Shown: positions 10,683-21,400 of the stretch, piece by piece
Layout of the letters: each line of letters begins with the position of its first letter
How positions within the stretch are numbered: position 1 is the stretch's first letter
From: Spisula solida
Taxonomy: Eukaryota > Mollusca > Bivalvia > Venerida > Mactridae
NCBI GenBank assembly: GCA_947247005.1
Contig: OX365959.1
Coordinates: forward strand, 39,097,097-39,161,096
DNA length: 64,000 nt
Direction: 5' to 3'
Translations under genes and position numbers: made by a program
The notes under the pieces: model-generated
Seen by the model: only the letters and a program-made list of their open reading frames with translations
The model's database searches: none
Told to the model about the DNA's origin: nothing

Positions 10683-13318
10683 ATGGCATGGTGTATGTTG
10701 TTTTCGCAGGTTCTGATTGTTCTGGGAATACTGTTTTTTGTTGAAGTCCAAGGATCGTGTTTTGTTGGACAGTTAATGGCTGAAATGACAGGTAAACATT
10801 GTAATTTTGAAAAGCTGTTTTGGAATTAAAAAATAACATTATTTATGTTTTAATAAACTTATACGCCTCACCTCTTCGACAGCCAAGTATTGAAGTAAAC
10901 ATATTAAAATTTCCTTTTTATATATATGTTGTCTACGTCGTTCTGGCTTTGATCTCTGCGACTTTGCTTTATCTATCATCTTTTTGTGTGCAGTGTGGCG
11001 GCCGTAAAACGTCTCTTGCAATCAAATACACCAAAAAGTACTAATTTGGAATAAATTTGCATAAATTAACATAATTTGCATATTTGAATGAAATAAAATG
11101 TTATGAAAAATATTTTAAAGTTTAGCTACTTCATATAACTAAATCACGCACTATATATTTTATATAAGCTTATGCATTTGAACAATTGTTGGGCTTATTG
11201 TACGCCCATATACATTGCAATTGTGCCGTTTCCTTCTCACTTTTTATACATGCAAACAATAAAAAGTTAGAAATATATATTTTGTGCACTAGTGTTATGT
11301 TTATTGTCTTAGTTAACATTTATATGCAATCATGCCCATGTGAACTAAATTTCACGTGAAAGGTGGATAGGATATTAAGGTTGGAAGAAAAAGAAAATCA
11401 GTAGAAGAGACAATGAAAACTGAATTAAAATTATAATTCTATTGTGCATATATCTGTTTTATATATTATTGTTTTTACAGTTTCGGGACGCTTTCGTTAT
11501 TACTGTGAATATACACAAGGTGGTCACGTGACGCGGCTACTTCCGGGTTCGAATATGGCCCTTTTAGACGATTGCATGGATTGTAAATGTACGCTGGATG
11601 GTCTAGAATGCTGTGGGTATGTTATTTTAGTAACACTACTGCTACAATATCGTAAATAAACACTTCTTTGATCTAGAATCTTATCTTTTTTGGAATCTCT
11701 ATTGACATAGTATGTACGTCTTGACCTATTGCTTAAGTAAGTCAACTGGTTAGTGGGCTGGATTTGTATCTTGGCCATCGGGGCTCGATTCCCAGTCGCG
11801 ACAGGTCATGCCCTTCCAAGATTTAGATTTCCCCTCCTATAGAGAGGTAGCTGGTTCCTTGTTGAAGGACGAGTTTCGATTTTCCTCCACATGCGGAGAA
11901 GTGGCTGGTTCCTTGTTGAAGGACGAGTTTCGATTTTCCTCCACATGTGGAGAAATGGCTGGTTCCTTGTTGAAGGATGAGTAAGCACTGTTTAGGATAC
12001 AGTCCAGAAATACTGGTTAGGTGAACATGTCGTCCTATATAACAGAATGATAGGTTTCGTATATTGAATCGAATATACTGTTACTTTTTCTGATCATCGT
12101 GTAGTCAGATTGGTTAAGTAGATCTAGATTTTTAAAGCCTGGAATAGTTTAGATCTATTCCATTTATTTTAACCACGGACGAACGTCTATAACAACTTAT
12201 CACTGGGTATGTTGTGTAAGACAGCTACGATAGGGGCTAAAACTCGAACACAGCAAAATGGTACAGGCAATTGGCAATCCAATGATACTTATTTATTTTC
12301 AGAATTGGCCATGCAAGTGGTGCCATAGGACATCCACCAGACTGTAAAATACTGTTAGACGGATGCCAACCGCTTATAGTTAAAGTCAACAACGAATCGT
12401 TGGATTGCTTCAGTGGGGCTACGATTAATGTGGCAACGATGTCAATCAAAGTACCTCATCCTGATAACGTTTATATGTAAGTTAGATCTAGATCTATATC
12501 TTCCGCCTAAGTTACGCTTCAAAATGATATCTCAAGGCGGTTTCGTCAGCCTTATTTGGTCTGAAATTATTTATTTTGCTTGCGATTCCCTGTTATTTTA
12601 AATAAACACGTGGCAAAAATATACTAGTTCTACTACTAGTTACTTCAATAGAACAAGATATAATGGAATAGTTGTAGATTCTATACCTAGATCTTTACAA
12701 AACATTTTCTGTGGCCGTAGATCTATATTTATGTTTAAATATTCTTGGTCTTTAATAGTTTTCTTGTTTTTTAATTATAGGGCAAACCGATTCATAAAAA
12801 CAACGAAAAGCGAGAATAGCATGACGTCACCGACTACGTCATCACCAGATACGCCAACAACTACGTCATCAACGGCGACATCACCAAACCCGTCAGCAAA
12901 TCCGTCATCAACGTCGCCATCACCAAACATTTCAGCAACCGCGTCACCAAAGATGTCATCGTCAATGACGCCATCAACGTCTTCATCGACGAGGCCACCA
13001 ACGACGATATCGAAGTCACCTACGACGTCATCGACGACACCGACAAGGCCACCAACGACGAAAATGGTACCGAAAGAGCAAACGACGATACCACTGAAAG
13101 AACGAGTTATGTCAGCAATGTCGCTCATTGATTTATTCCAGAATATGATTAAAACACAACAAGGATTCCTACCAACCCAACATAATACCTTGCCGGAAAT
13201 ACCGATATTACATCACACGGTCGCTCATCAACGTCCTTTGCCGATTCAAGAGCAACAGCCTTACGGATTCGGACATTTTGATCCGCAAGATGTCTTTCTA
13301 CCGTGGTACTTCTTGTAG
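10683..13318 (+). CDS. Secreted beta-microseminoprotein-like protein with mucin-like tail (4 exons)
   Basis: Exons 10,683-10,791, 11,481-11,616, 12,303-12,476 and 12,781-13,318 join in phase (957 nt, 318 residues); every intron is GT...AG. Residues 1-24 are a signal peptide. Residues 25 to about 118 carry ten cysteines (26, 45, 68, 71, 73, 80, 81, 96, 103, 117). The CxxCxC...CC core has the same spacing (3, 2, 7, 1) as vertebrate MSMB/PSP94, and the following 'PPDC' and 'GC..LIV' segments also fit. This points to the beta-microseminoprotein family of small, disulfide-rich extracellular proteins. From about residue 145 to 250 the chain is Ser/Thr/Pro-rich, probably O-glycosylated and disordered, unlike the roughly 94-residue mature vertebrate protein. 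The C-terminal 70 residues resemble nothing I know. The first ATG gives the signal peptide directly. Molecular function in molluscs is not inferable here. Family assignment is strong; the last exon's full use is very likely because it is in phase. Confidence 0.82.
11735..12000 (+). repeat. tRNA-like SINE plus 54-bp tandem repeat in intron 2
   Basis: A tRNA-like head has an A-box region TGGTTAGTGGG (11,747-11,757) and a B-box-like GGCTCGATTCC (11,782-11,792). It is followed by about 2.7 copies of a 54-bp unit containing CTGGTTCCTTGTTGAAGGA, at 11,851, 11,905 and 11,959. It lies within an intron of the microseminoprotein-like gene. Confidence 0.6.
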
Positions 13319-14708
13319 TGTGGCAATATATCACATAGTGTCTGTACAGTATAGCCTGATGTTTATAAATATAATGTTAATAATTATGTGTTGTCATAAT
13401 GAACTTGTTATTGGACTGAAGACTTTCATATTAGCCTGAACAAAACTAATGGAATATGGTATTTGATTTGTCATTTGACATAACTGTTACCCAAAAGTTG
13501 CATATCTGAATTCTCGTCAAATTTCCATTGTCATAAAATTCGTCATCATTAGATATATATACAACACAGTATGTCTGATGAATTGGTGATAATATTGTCC
13601 GAATGCAATATAGGTGGCTTATCGTTCGCTACCTAGCTCAGGATGCGCCCCCCCCTCTTCGTTCATTTTGTATTACTTAGTTTTGTGTTGTATTTTGTTG
13701 ATGTCTGCTGATGACGTATTGCAATGATTTGTATATAAGCCGTCAAACCGTTTCTATATTCCGCGATATTCCGTTGTTTTAAGTCCTCGAAAAGAGCAAT
13801 TGTCTTTAAAAACATTTAGAGTATAAATTTACTGAAATAATAAATGGCTAGGCAGCCAATCAGAATGACACGATCTCATAATTGCCGCTTTTTTCATAAC
13901 TTATTCCATAATGGCCGGGTTTTATGCCCATAAGGTCGTGGTAAACTTCGTATTGATCATGCATTTGAAGTGAAAACACGCCCAAAACAGTATATTCAGT
14001 TAATAATAGACAATAATAACCCAACCGTATAGCCCACTGGAGTTGATTAACATTATATCAAAACATTATACTCATATTGCCATCAAGAATATAAACACAA
14101 CAAATAATGTTGATAAAACGCCGGAAAATTGTGTTTCTCACTTTGGAAAATGTTGTTTAAACTGTTTTCAACACCTTTAATCTAACGATCAAAATTCCCC
14201 CGAAACTTCTTACCGTCGCAGAACTCAATATCTATTATGGAAATTGGACATAAAGATAAACTATCCGAACCCCTTGTGTCTGACTCCATTTATGAATAAT
14301 GTCTGAAGTTTGAATGTCTGAACCATTGTATGGATGCTATCAGAATGGTCTGAATAATGGCTGGATTGTTGCAAAATAAGCCATGTTTCAGCATGTCAGA
14401 CATACTAGAAGTTCAGAACCAGAAGACGGTAGTAAACATCTGAAACCATTAAGCAGAATAAGTAAGGTAACATTGGTTTAATTCACTTCATTACTGTAAT
14501 GCTCTCTCATAGTTTTTGTATGGCATGGGTCCATGACACAGATACCCTATTTAGCACGACAGTACATGTAATTTTGCAATGTTCAGAAATATCTATATTA
14601 CAAATTGGTAATGCATGTACGCATGTTGTGTATAACCCGAACACTTAAGTGTTTGGTTGGCTGGTTTGCGCAAACAAAATATAAATGCTAGAGCTGCAAG
14701 GAACTTAC
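13319..14708. other. 3' flank and intergenic region
   Basis: Contains the 3' side of the microseminoprotein-like gene; an AATAAA lies near 13,838 but is far from the stop. A CCAAT-type block AGCCAATCAGAAT lies at 13,854-13,866 and recurs near 19,934, 22,555 and, reversed, 45,113. No further exon for the minus-strand coiled-coil gene was found here. Confidence 0.4.
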
Positions 14709-15155
14709 TTATTCGTTGTTTGCTCTTTTTCTGAACACTTGTTTTAATTTCACTTGATTCAACGACATTGTCTCGTATTTCTTCTACTTCGGGAACACCA
14801 TCTTCATCTTCGTATTGCACGACCATCGATTCGTATTTTTCAAGTTTATGTTCAAGTTCAATGATTCTTTGCTTCGAATCGTTATCGGAGGTCTCCAGAA
14901 GATCTATTTTATATTTAAGCATTTTAAGCTCGTCTCCCCGCGGATCCGCTTCGTGTTCTGTCACGAGCTTATCGATTGTTTGTTTCAAGTCCTTCTCGGA
15001 CTTTTTACCTGCCTGGCATCTATTTTGTTGATAAGCACAGCAATAACGTCGTCTTGTTGATCGCCATCACATTGTGGCACATGGGAGGCAACAGCTACAT
15101 CCATAATAAGAATAAACATTCCTAGAAGAGGAACGGAGCACTTCCAATACATCAT
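14709..15155 (-). pseudogene. Signal peptide plus coiled-coil exon, broken by a 1-base frameshift
   Basis: From ATG at 15,155 the frame reads a signal peptide (hydrophobic core LLGMFILIMDVAVA) and about 30 residues, then stops at 14,985. From about 15,005 downward another frame is open without a break and encodes a charged, heptad-rich helix (LKYKIDLLETSDNDSK, IIELEHKLEKYES). It runs to a strong donor GTAAGT at 14,708. The two frames meet at a run of five A's (minus strand, 15,002-15,006); one more A would make them continuous. Signal peptide plus coiled coil is a usual 5' part of bivalve C1q-domain or fibrinogen-like secreted proteins, but no such downstream domain is seen in 13,319-14,700. 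So this is either a truncated pseudogene, an assembly base error in a gene whose later exons lie outside, or two overlapping exons. Function unknown. Confidence 0.5.
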
Positions 15156-15532
15156 TATTCAACCCGCTCTTCTAATAATTTAAATTTAAATCAACGTTAT
15201 AATGATCCTGCTATTGTATGTACATCGCGCTAGGTCATTAAGGTACGTTAAGATGTAGGACGGTTGATAAGATGTAACAATGTCATGTTGAACTCTACAG
15301 CAAATATATGCCATCATCAGTCAAAGTACAGCTCGATGTGTATTGTTTTTCGTTCGACTGTGACAGTCGGTGTGCATGGCCATCACTCTGCTTTGACCAT
15401 GTCTAACTAGCCAATGACCTCCGGCTTAAAGGGAAGAGACAGCACGTTTGTGCGATACCATGAATCCGGTCGCACTGTCCTAGCTATTTCCGAATAGACT
15501 GCACCGATAAACATGAACAAGATAACACTAAG
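15156..15532. other. 5' flank, nothing recognised
   Basis: Upstream side of the minus-strand coiled-coil exon. No promoter motif stands out. Confidence 0.3.
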
Positions 15533-15610
15533 TCGGACAAGGAAGGGAGTACTCAACTCAATCAGCCGAGCACAGAAAATATACACTTGCGCAATGCCCA
15601 ACACACTATC
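15533..15610 (-). repeat. Dispersed repeat family A, reversed fragment
   Basis: GTACTCAACTCAATCAGCCG, GAGCACAGAAAA and GCGCAATGCCCAACAC are the reverse complement of the family A blocks at 500-620. Confidence 0.55.
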
Positions 15611-15764
15611 GAACGAGAAAATAGATTCGTCCAAGTCCCAGCTGGCTAAAAGCTGAATGAACTAGTTTCAGCAATCACAAAGCAGAATGCTAATATAATA
15701 TGTCACAATGCCCAACACATATCCTCAGTTCGTGTTTAGTTGGTAGGGAAACGCTGAAACTCAA

Positions 15765-15836
15765 ATGCCGGGCCGATATTCGAACCCGATACCTCCGGAT
15801 CAGTAGTTTAGAGCGCTTACCACACGGACACCCTTC
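15765..15836 (-). repeat. tRNA-derived SINE head
   Basis: On the minus strand an A-box-like TGTGGTAAGCGC (15,813-15,824) is followed 26 bp later by a B-box GGGTTCGAATA (15,777-15,787), with tRNA-like flanking arms. There is no clean cloverleaf 3' end, so this is a SINE head or tRNA pseudogene rather than a functional tRNA. Confidence 0.55.
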
Positions 15837-16144
15837 CCCCTCTCTCTCTCCCTCAGGTGATTGTTCCAAATGTGGAAAAGTGGGAAACCCAATTACAAAA
15901 TCACTATATACACTCCTACATGGCACGATTGCTGTGCTGTCTACTGTAACCTAGTAACGTTCCTAGTAAAGGTTTCAACCCACCCCGATGCTTTGAACGG
16001 GTAGAGCCGTGCCTACCAGCCAAATCCCTAAACAGACGAATAACACTCGCTCTTTTTATTACTGGGAGCAGTGGGTTGTTGTCATAAAGACAAAGAGTGA
16101 GTGTGCTCTGCAGAATGCATATTGGCATTATAGTCGTTTTACGA

Positions 16145-16350
16145 TGAAAACTGGGTCATTCAGCTCGGGCATTTGGTCTTTCGGTTGCTGAAACTAATAA
16201 TTTATTATACTTTTCGTTAGCTTCGACTTGTGGCGGATCTTTACTTGTTTAGTTGGGCATTGTGTCTTGTATGTGTTTTATGTTTTCTGTGCTCGGTTGG
16301 TTCAGTTGGACATTGTGCTTTGTGTGTTTTTAATGTTTTCTGTGCTCGGC
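16145..16350 (+). repeat. Dispersed repeat family A, copy with doubled unit
   Basis: The block TTGGGCATTGTG...TTTTCTGTGCTCGG occurs twice in tandem (about 16,250-16,295 and 16,305-16,350), after the GGTCATTCAGCTCGGGCATT start shared with the copy at 360-640. Confidence 0.6.
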
Positions 16351-16446
16351 TGGTTATATTTGAAAAATCAAAAAAACGTTTTATACAACTAGCATTGTGA
16401 TATTTATTATATATATGAAGTGAATAATAATGTAACAATACATGGG

Positions 16447-16624
16447 TACAGTCAGATCTCGTTATAACGACATCCTATATACTGACAAATTCATTATACC
16501 GACATCAAATTTGGGGACAAAAGTATTAAAATGCTCTTTGTTCCAATTCAGTATACCGACATATTCGTTATAACGACATTTTTCTTGGAAACAAACAACG
16601 TCGTTGTATCGAGATTTGACTGTA
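16447..16624. mobile_element. Tc1/mariner-like MITE flanked by TA
   Basis: Left end TACAGTCAGATCTCGTTATA and right end (reverse complement) TACAGTCAAATCTCGATACA are inverted repeats bounded by TA. The interior has further GTTATAACGACAT blocks. Length about 178 bp, non-autonomous. Confidence 0.7.
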
Positions 16625-17744
16625 TATACTTATGTACGATGTTCTAGTATAAACGGTTCGTAACATTGCACACACGATATGTTGATTGATAATCAATATG
16701 ACGTCACAATGACGTCAACATTATGTTCATAACAATGTACACAATAATATTCATAATGTAAAATAAAAATACATACATAAAAAGGAAACATTATTTTAGA
16801 TCTAATAGAGAAATTGCTAACTTGCGATTATGAATAAATTCTATTAAAAGGCCTTTTACAATTGTATAGGAGATAAATCAAAACGTATGAGAGAAAAGCT
16901 TAATAAACAGAATCAAAATGTCCACATACATGCATGACTGGTTGTTGCTATTATCCAAACACTTAAGTTGTCATTGCTCAAGGCAAGACAACACACCGAG
17001 AAGATATGCACTGTATTTCTAAAATCAAATTCAAAGGCACTAAAAGATCTAGATTCTTTATTGAAAGAGCTCTAGTCAATGATTTTCAAAAAGACAGCAT
17101 TGTTTTATAGTGACGTAACGCTGACAACAAAAATATCACATGATCACTAAATGATTACTGAATATCGTGCACAATTTTATTATAACTTGTATTCTTCAAA
17201 ACTAAATATTTTATTGAAACTCTTTTGTCGTCGGTAATGTTTGCCATTACGGAACGATAACACGTGCGTGACGTAACGAATGGCAACACAACCCGTGTAT
17301 GACGTCATCATCAGTCAGGCGAGTCTTATCTTACCCCAAGTACCTATTGTCATCACATTACTCTTGCTTACATGAAAACTGTGAGGGTTTGAATTTGCGT
17401 TAAAATGGTGAAAACCCCGAAAAATGCCCCACCTTGGCGTATCGAGGGTTACCTTAGCAACCATAGATTTTAGCATGATGTCGCTGTAATCATGAACATT
17501 CAGAGAAACAGTGCTAATGTATGTTATTACTAGCAGCGAAAGTTTGAGTACAATCTAACAAATCATAACAAAATTATTATAATGTTTCGTTATATATGTA
17601 TACTCCCTCGTACATCAATACAAGACATTCTCCGTATTGGATTACAAAACAATTATGATATTAATACATTCAAGCGATGTAGTGTAATTGTGATCAGTTG
17701 TAGACCAAGAAAGGCACAAGACAAGTTTAAAAATTCTTCTAAAG
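16625..17744. other. Intergenic 3' of the GPI-type gene
   Basis: CRE octamers lie near 16,699, 16,709 and 17,299, with several half sites (GTGACGTAACG near 17,110 and 17,270). No gene seen. Confidence 0.35.
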
Positions 17745-18455
17745 GAGTGTTTTGTATTTGCAGTTAGACCAACTTAACAAGCGACAGAACAGCAATTGTG
17801 ACGGTAAAAAGGAGTTTTGTATTTGCAGTTAGACCAACTTTACAAGCGACAGAACAGCAATTGTGACGGTAAAAAGGAGTTTTGTATTTGCAGTTAGACC
17901 AACTTTACAAGCGACAGAACAGCAATTGTGACGGTAAAAAGGAGTTTTGTATTTGCAGTTAGACCAACTTTACAAGCGACAGAACCGCAATTGTGACAGT
18001 AAAAAGGAGTTTTGTATTTGCAGTTAGACCAACTTTACAAGCGACAGAACAGCAATTGTGACGGTAAAAAGGAGTTTTGTATTTGCAGTTAGACCAACTT
18101 TACAAGCGACAGAACAGCAATTGTGACGGTAAAAAGGAGTTTTGTATTTGCAGTTAGACCAACTTTACAAGCGACAGAACAGCAATTGTGACGGTAAAAA
18201 GGAGTTTTGTATTTGCAGTTAGACCAACTTTACAAGCGACAGAACAGCAATTGTGACGGTAAAAAGGAGTTTTGTATTTGCAGTTAGACCAACTTTACAA
18301 GCGACAGAACAGCAATTGCGACGGTAAAAAGGAGTTTTGTATTTGCAGTTAGACCAACTTTACAAGCGACAGAACAGCAATTGTGACGGTAAAAAGGAGT
18401 TTTGTATTTGCAGTTAGACCAACTTAACAAGCGACAGAACAGCAATTGCGACGGT
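17745..18455 (-). repeat. 65-bp minisatellite built from a terminal coding exon
   Basis: About eleven head-to-tail copies of a 65-bp unit (TTTGTATTTGCAGTTAGACC ... GACAGAACAGCAATTGTGAC). On the minus strand each unit contains the codons for the last roughly 13 residues (IAVLSLVKLV-type) and stop of the gene at 18,414-18,618. The exon-proximal and most distal units have AACTTAACAA, while the internal ones have AACTTTACAA, so the internal copies are more alike. The array would lie in that gene's 3' UTR. Confidence 0.9.
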
Positions 18456-21400
18456 GAAGATGGAGGCCTTGAGACGATGCGAATTCGAGGTTCTTTTGAG
18501 ATCACAGTTCTTGTTCAAACCAGCTGAAAAAAAGAAACTCATACTTTCTCGCATAAAGTCATCATAGTTGCGGCCACAGTTATCCAACGACATGCATCCT
18601 ACCATTATCTCGAGGTCACTGAAATAATAGATTATAAGTAAAAGTAATTTGTATGTTTTAGTGGCAGCCTGTACGTGCATCACGATTATTATGTCACGCA
18701 TCAAACAGACAGACGCGTGGTATGCATTATTCAACACTTACAATCGGTCACCTTAACATTTCCAAAAGTGTGTGCAAACAGAATTATTAGATACTGAATA
18801 ATTTTATTTCACATCTTAACAATCAGGACTGGGGGTAAAAGTTGGATTGCATCTTATTAATGGTTTAACGAATCAGATACAAATGAAAATCACCACCAGC
18901 TTCATTTGCACTTTGAAAGCTGGCCGATTATATTAAGTGTTGAGTAGTGTACAGTATTTGATGTCATAAATGCGCAGTACGACAGCATTAGACACATCGC
19001 AATAACCCCCCCCCCCCTCCAAAAGGATGCGTAGATAATTTGTATCTATGTAACTACATCACATCAGTTAAGGTTGTAGAAACCGCCTCCTCGATAGCCT
19101 AATGGTTGAGCGTTCGCTTCGAGTGCGGGAGGTCTCGGGTTCGATCCCTGGCCGCGTCATACCAAAGACGAAATAAAAATGGTACCAGAAATTCCCTTGC
19201 TAGACGCTCAGCATAAAAGGGACACTGGCTTCTCTTCTCTCATAACCTCGTGGCGATGGATTTCATCAGGAATGAGGTGTCGAGAGTGATTAATATAAGT
19301 TGGAAAAACTTGTTTCACAATCGACCTTAAATAAATTAGTATAAACTAAGGTTGTAGAATGTCTCGCCGTACCTCCCGTTGTGGTTCATTATGTCCGAAA
19401 TTCATTGCGGGGTTTGTATTATGACGTTCACTGATGTGTAAACATCCGAACTGAAGCAACACATTCAGTAAAGCCCCGAAGTGGCTTTATGTTAAATGTT
19501 AGCCTTCAGGTCGGGTATTTACACATCAGTGAACGTCAACAAATGGGCGTTTAATCCTTATAGTTCCAAACTGACGCTTAATCACATAAATATCAATGAA
19601 AACATTGAATTTACTCCCGCGCTTTTTAAAAAGATGGCCTTGATTTAATGACGACGTAAACGTGACGTCACCATAACGTGACGTTTGGTGAATTACGTTA
19701 GCTAAGCAAAATGTGTTTATATGTTTTGTTCCATACATAAACACAAACTCAGGGGATGGACATACATGTAGGTAATATTCTATATCAAAATTAAGCTATA
19801 AGAGCTTGTACAGTTGTGATGGGCCTTTGCAGTTTGACTTATTCCGCACACATTCGTCTAGAACGTTTACGTCAGTAATGTCCGAGGGTCCCGATTGTCA
19901 ATAAGGGAGGTTTACTGGTGTGTAAACGTCACGTCTTAGCCAATCAGAATGCAGGGATTTGCTGACTTCGGAAGTATGGGTAAATGAGACTCGTTCATTG
20001 ATTGGCAAATTTACACCCCCCCCCCCCCACACACACACACAAACACACACAAAATGTGTAGGTTTTCCATCCAGTAATGTGTAGTGTTTTTTTAGAAATC
20101 AAATCAAAATACATAATATAGCTGATTGGCCTATAAACTAAATGAATACAAACAATCAAAAAAATGCACAGAACTGTAGCCTTTTGGATGTAATGATAAC
20201 AGTGTTTCAATATCAAGAGCTCGGTGCAAAATCATAATTACAAAAACTACATATCGCTGGCTTAGGATTACATGTACATGTGGTACAAATAAGTAAAAAT
20301 CCATATTTTGAGAAAACAAGACAAAACTGTCTGAAAACTACTCTTTACTTATAAAAAACAAGCTTTTTAAACTTAAGTTTGGTCAACATTACCACTTCCG
20401 ATTTTCATGAAAATAGGCTCAGAAAAGCGCCATGAGATGCAGACTTCAAATATACATGAGTCATATAAGATCGTAAGTAGTACTTTACGGCCTTCTAATT
20501 CTAAGCCAGTGCTATAATTATGATATGATTTCGTTCGTTTAAAATCGGAAGCTATTGTACTCACGCACAGGTCGGTTGTGCTCCTTCTTGCATTCCCTGG
20601 CCGGCTTTCTGCATACATTCATCGTCGTGCGAGATAGACATTCTGTCCTTTACACATGTATTGGTACCAAAATCTGTAAAAATGTACAATTACAGTTTTT
20701 ATTTAAGAAATAATGAATATGTAGCTATGTTTTGTTTTGTAATAAAATATAGGCACGTGTTTGGATGCGTAGTAATTAAATCACGAGTGCGTAGCACGAG
20801 TGGTTTAACGTACGCATTCGAACGAGTGCGTATATTTTATAACACAACGAAGCACAGCTCCTATTTATTATTTCGATTCTAACATCGCCAATGCTCTGCC
20901 AGTTATAGCACAACAAGACAGGTTGACGTCAAACTACTTTCTTTCCTAAGAACGTTACCGTCACCGTTACGTCATTTGTCATAGTATATGACGTCAAACG
21001 TGACGTCACCAATCAGCTATATTTTATCGCGGCAATAAAATATGGTAAGCTCAATATACGCAAAGAAGGCAAATCTCACGTGCTATGTTAGAATTTAATT
21101 TAATGGCCGACATGTTTATTTGATTTTACGCCGCTATAATTTAACAACATTTATTTGTATCGCAGTTTGTTGACCTAATTAACTGTGCTCTTGGAACGTC
21201 AATATCTCTCGAAAGGGTGACAAAAAATCGGACAGTGAAGTCAGTATTTGATTAGTATACAAGTATACTCAGTTCATTTAAAACGCACACTTCTAATTTT
21301 CTTTCCGTTTGTAGCCTTGCATAAAATTACTCCAAATAGATTCAACACACTACTAATTTACATTTGTGCAGCGGGTATCCTGTATTGCATTGTAATTGAC

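Noticed and set aside
11806..11988. 60-codon repetitive minus-strand frame
   Set aside because: It is the 54-bp tandem repeat inside a SINE in intron 2 of the plus-strand gene.
19084..19155. A functional tRNA-Ser gene
   Set aside because: A and B boxes and an anticodon-like arm exist, but the acceptor stem does not close, there is no serine-type variable arm, and the same head with a SINE body recurs at 26.5 kb.
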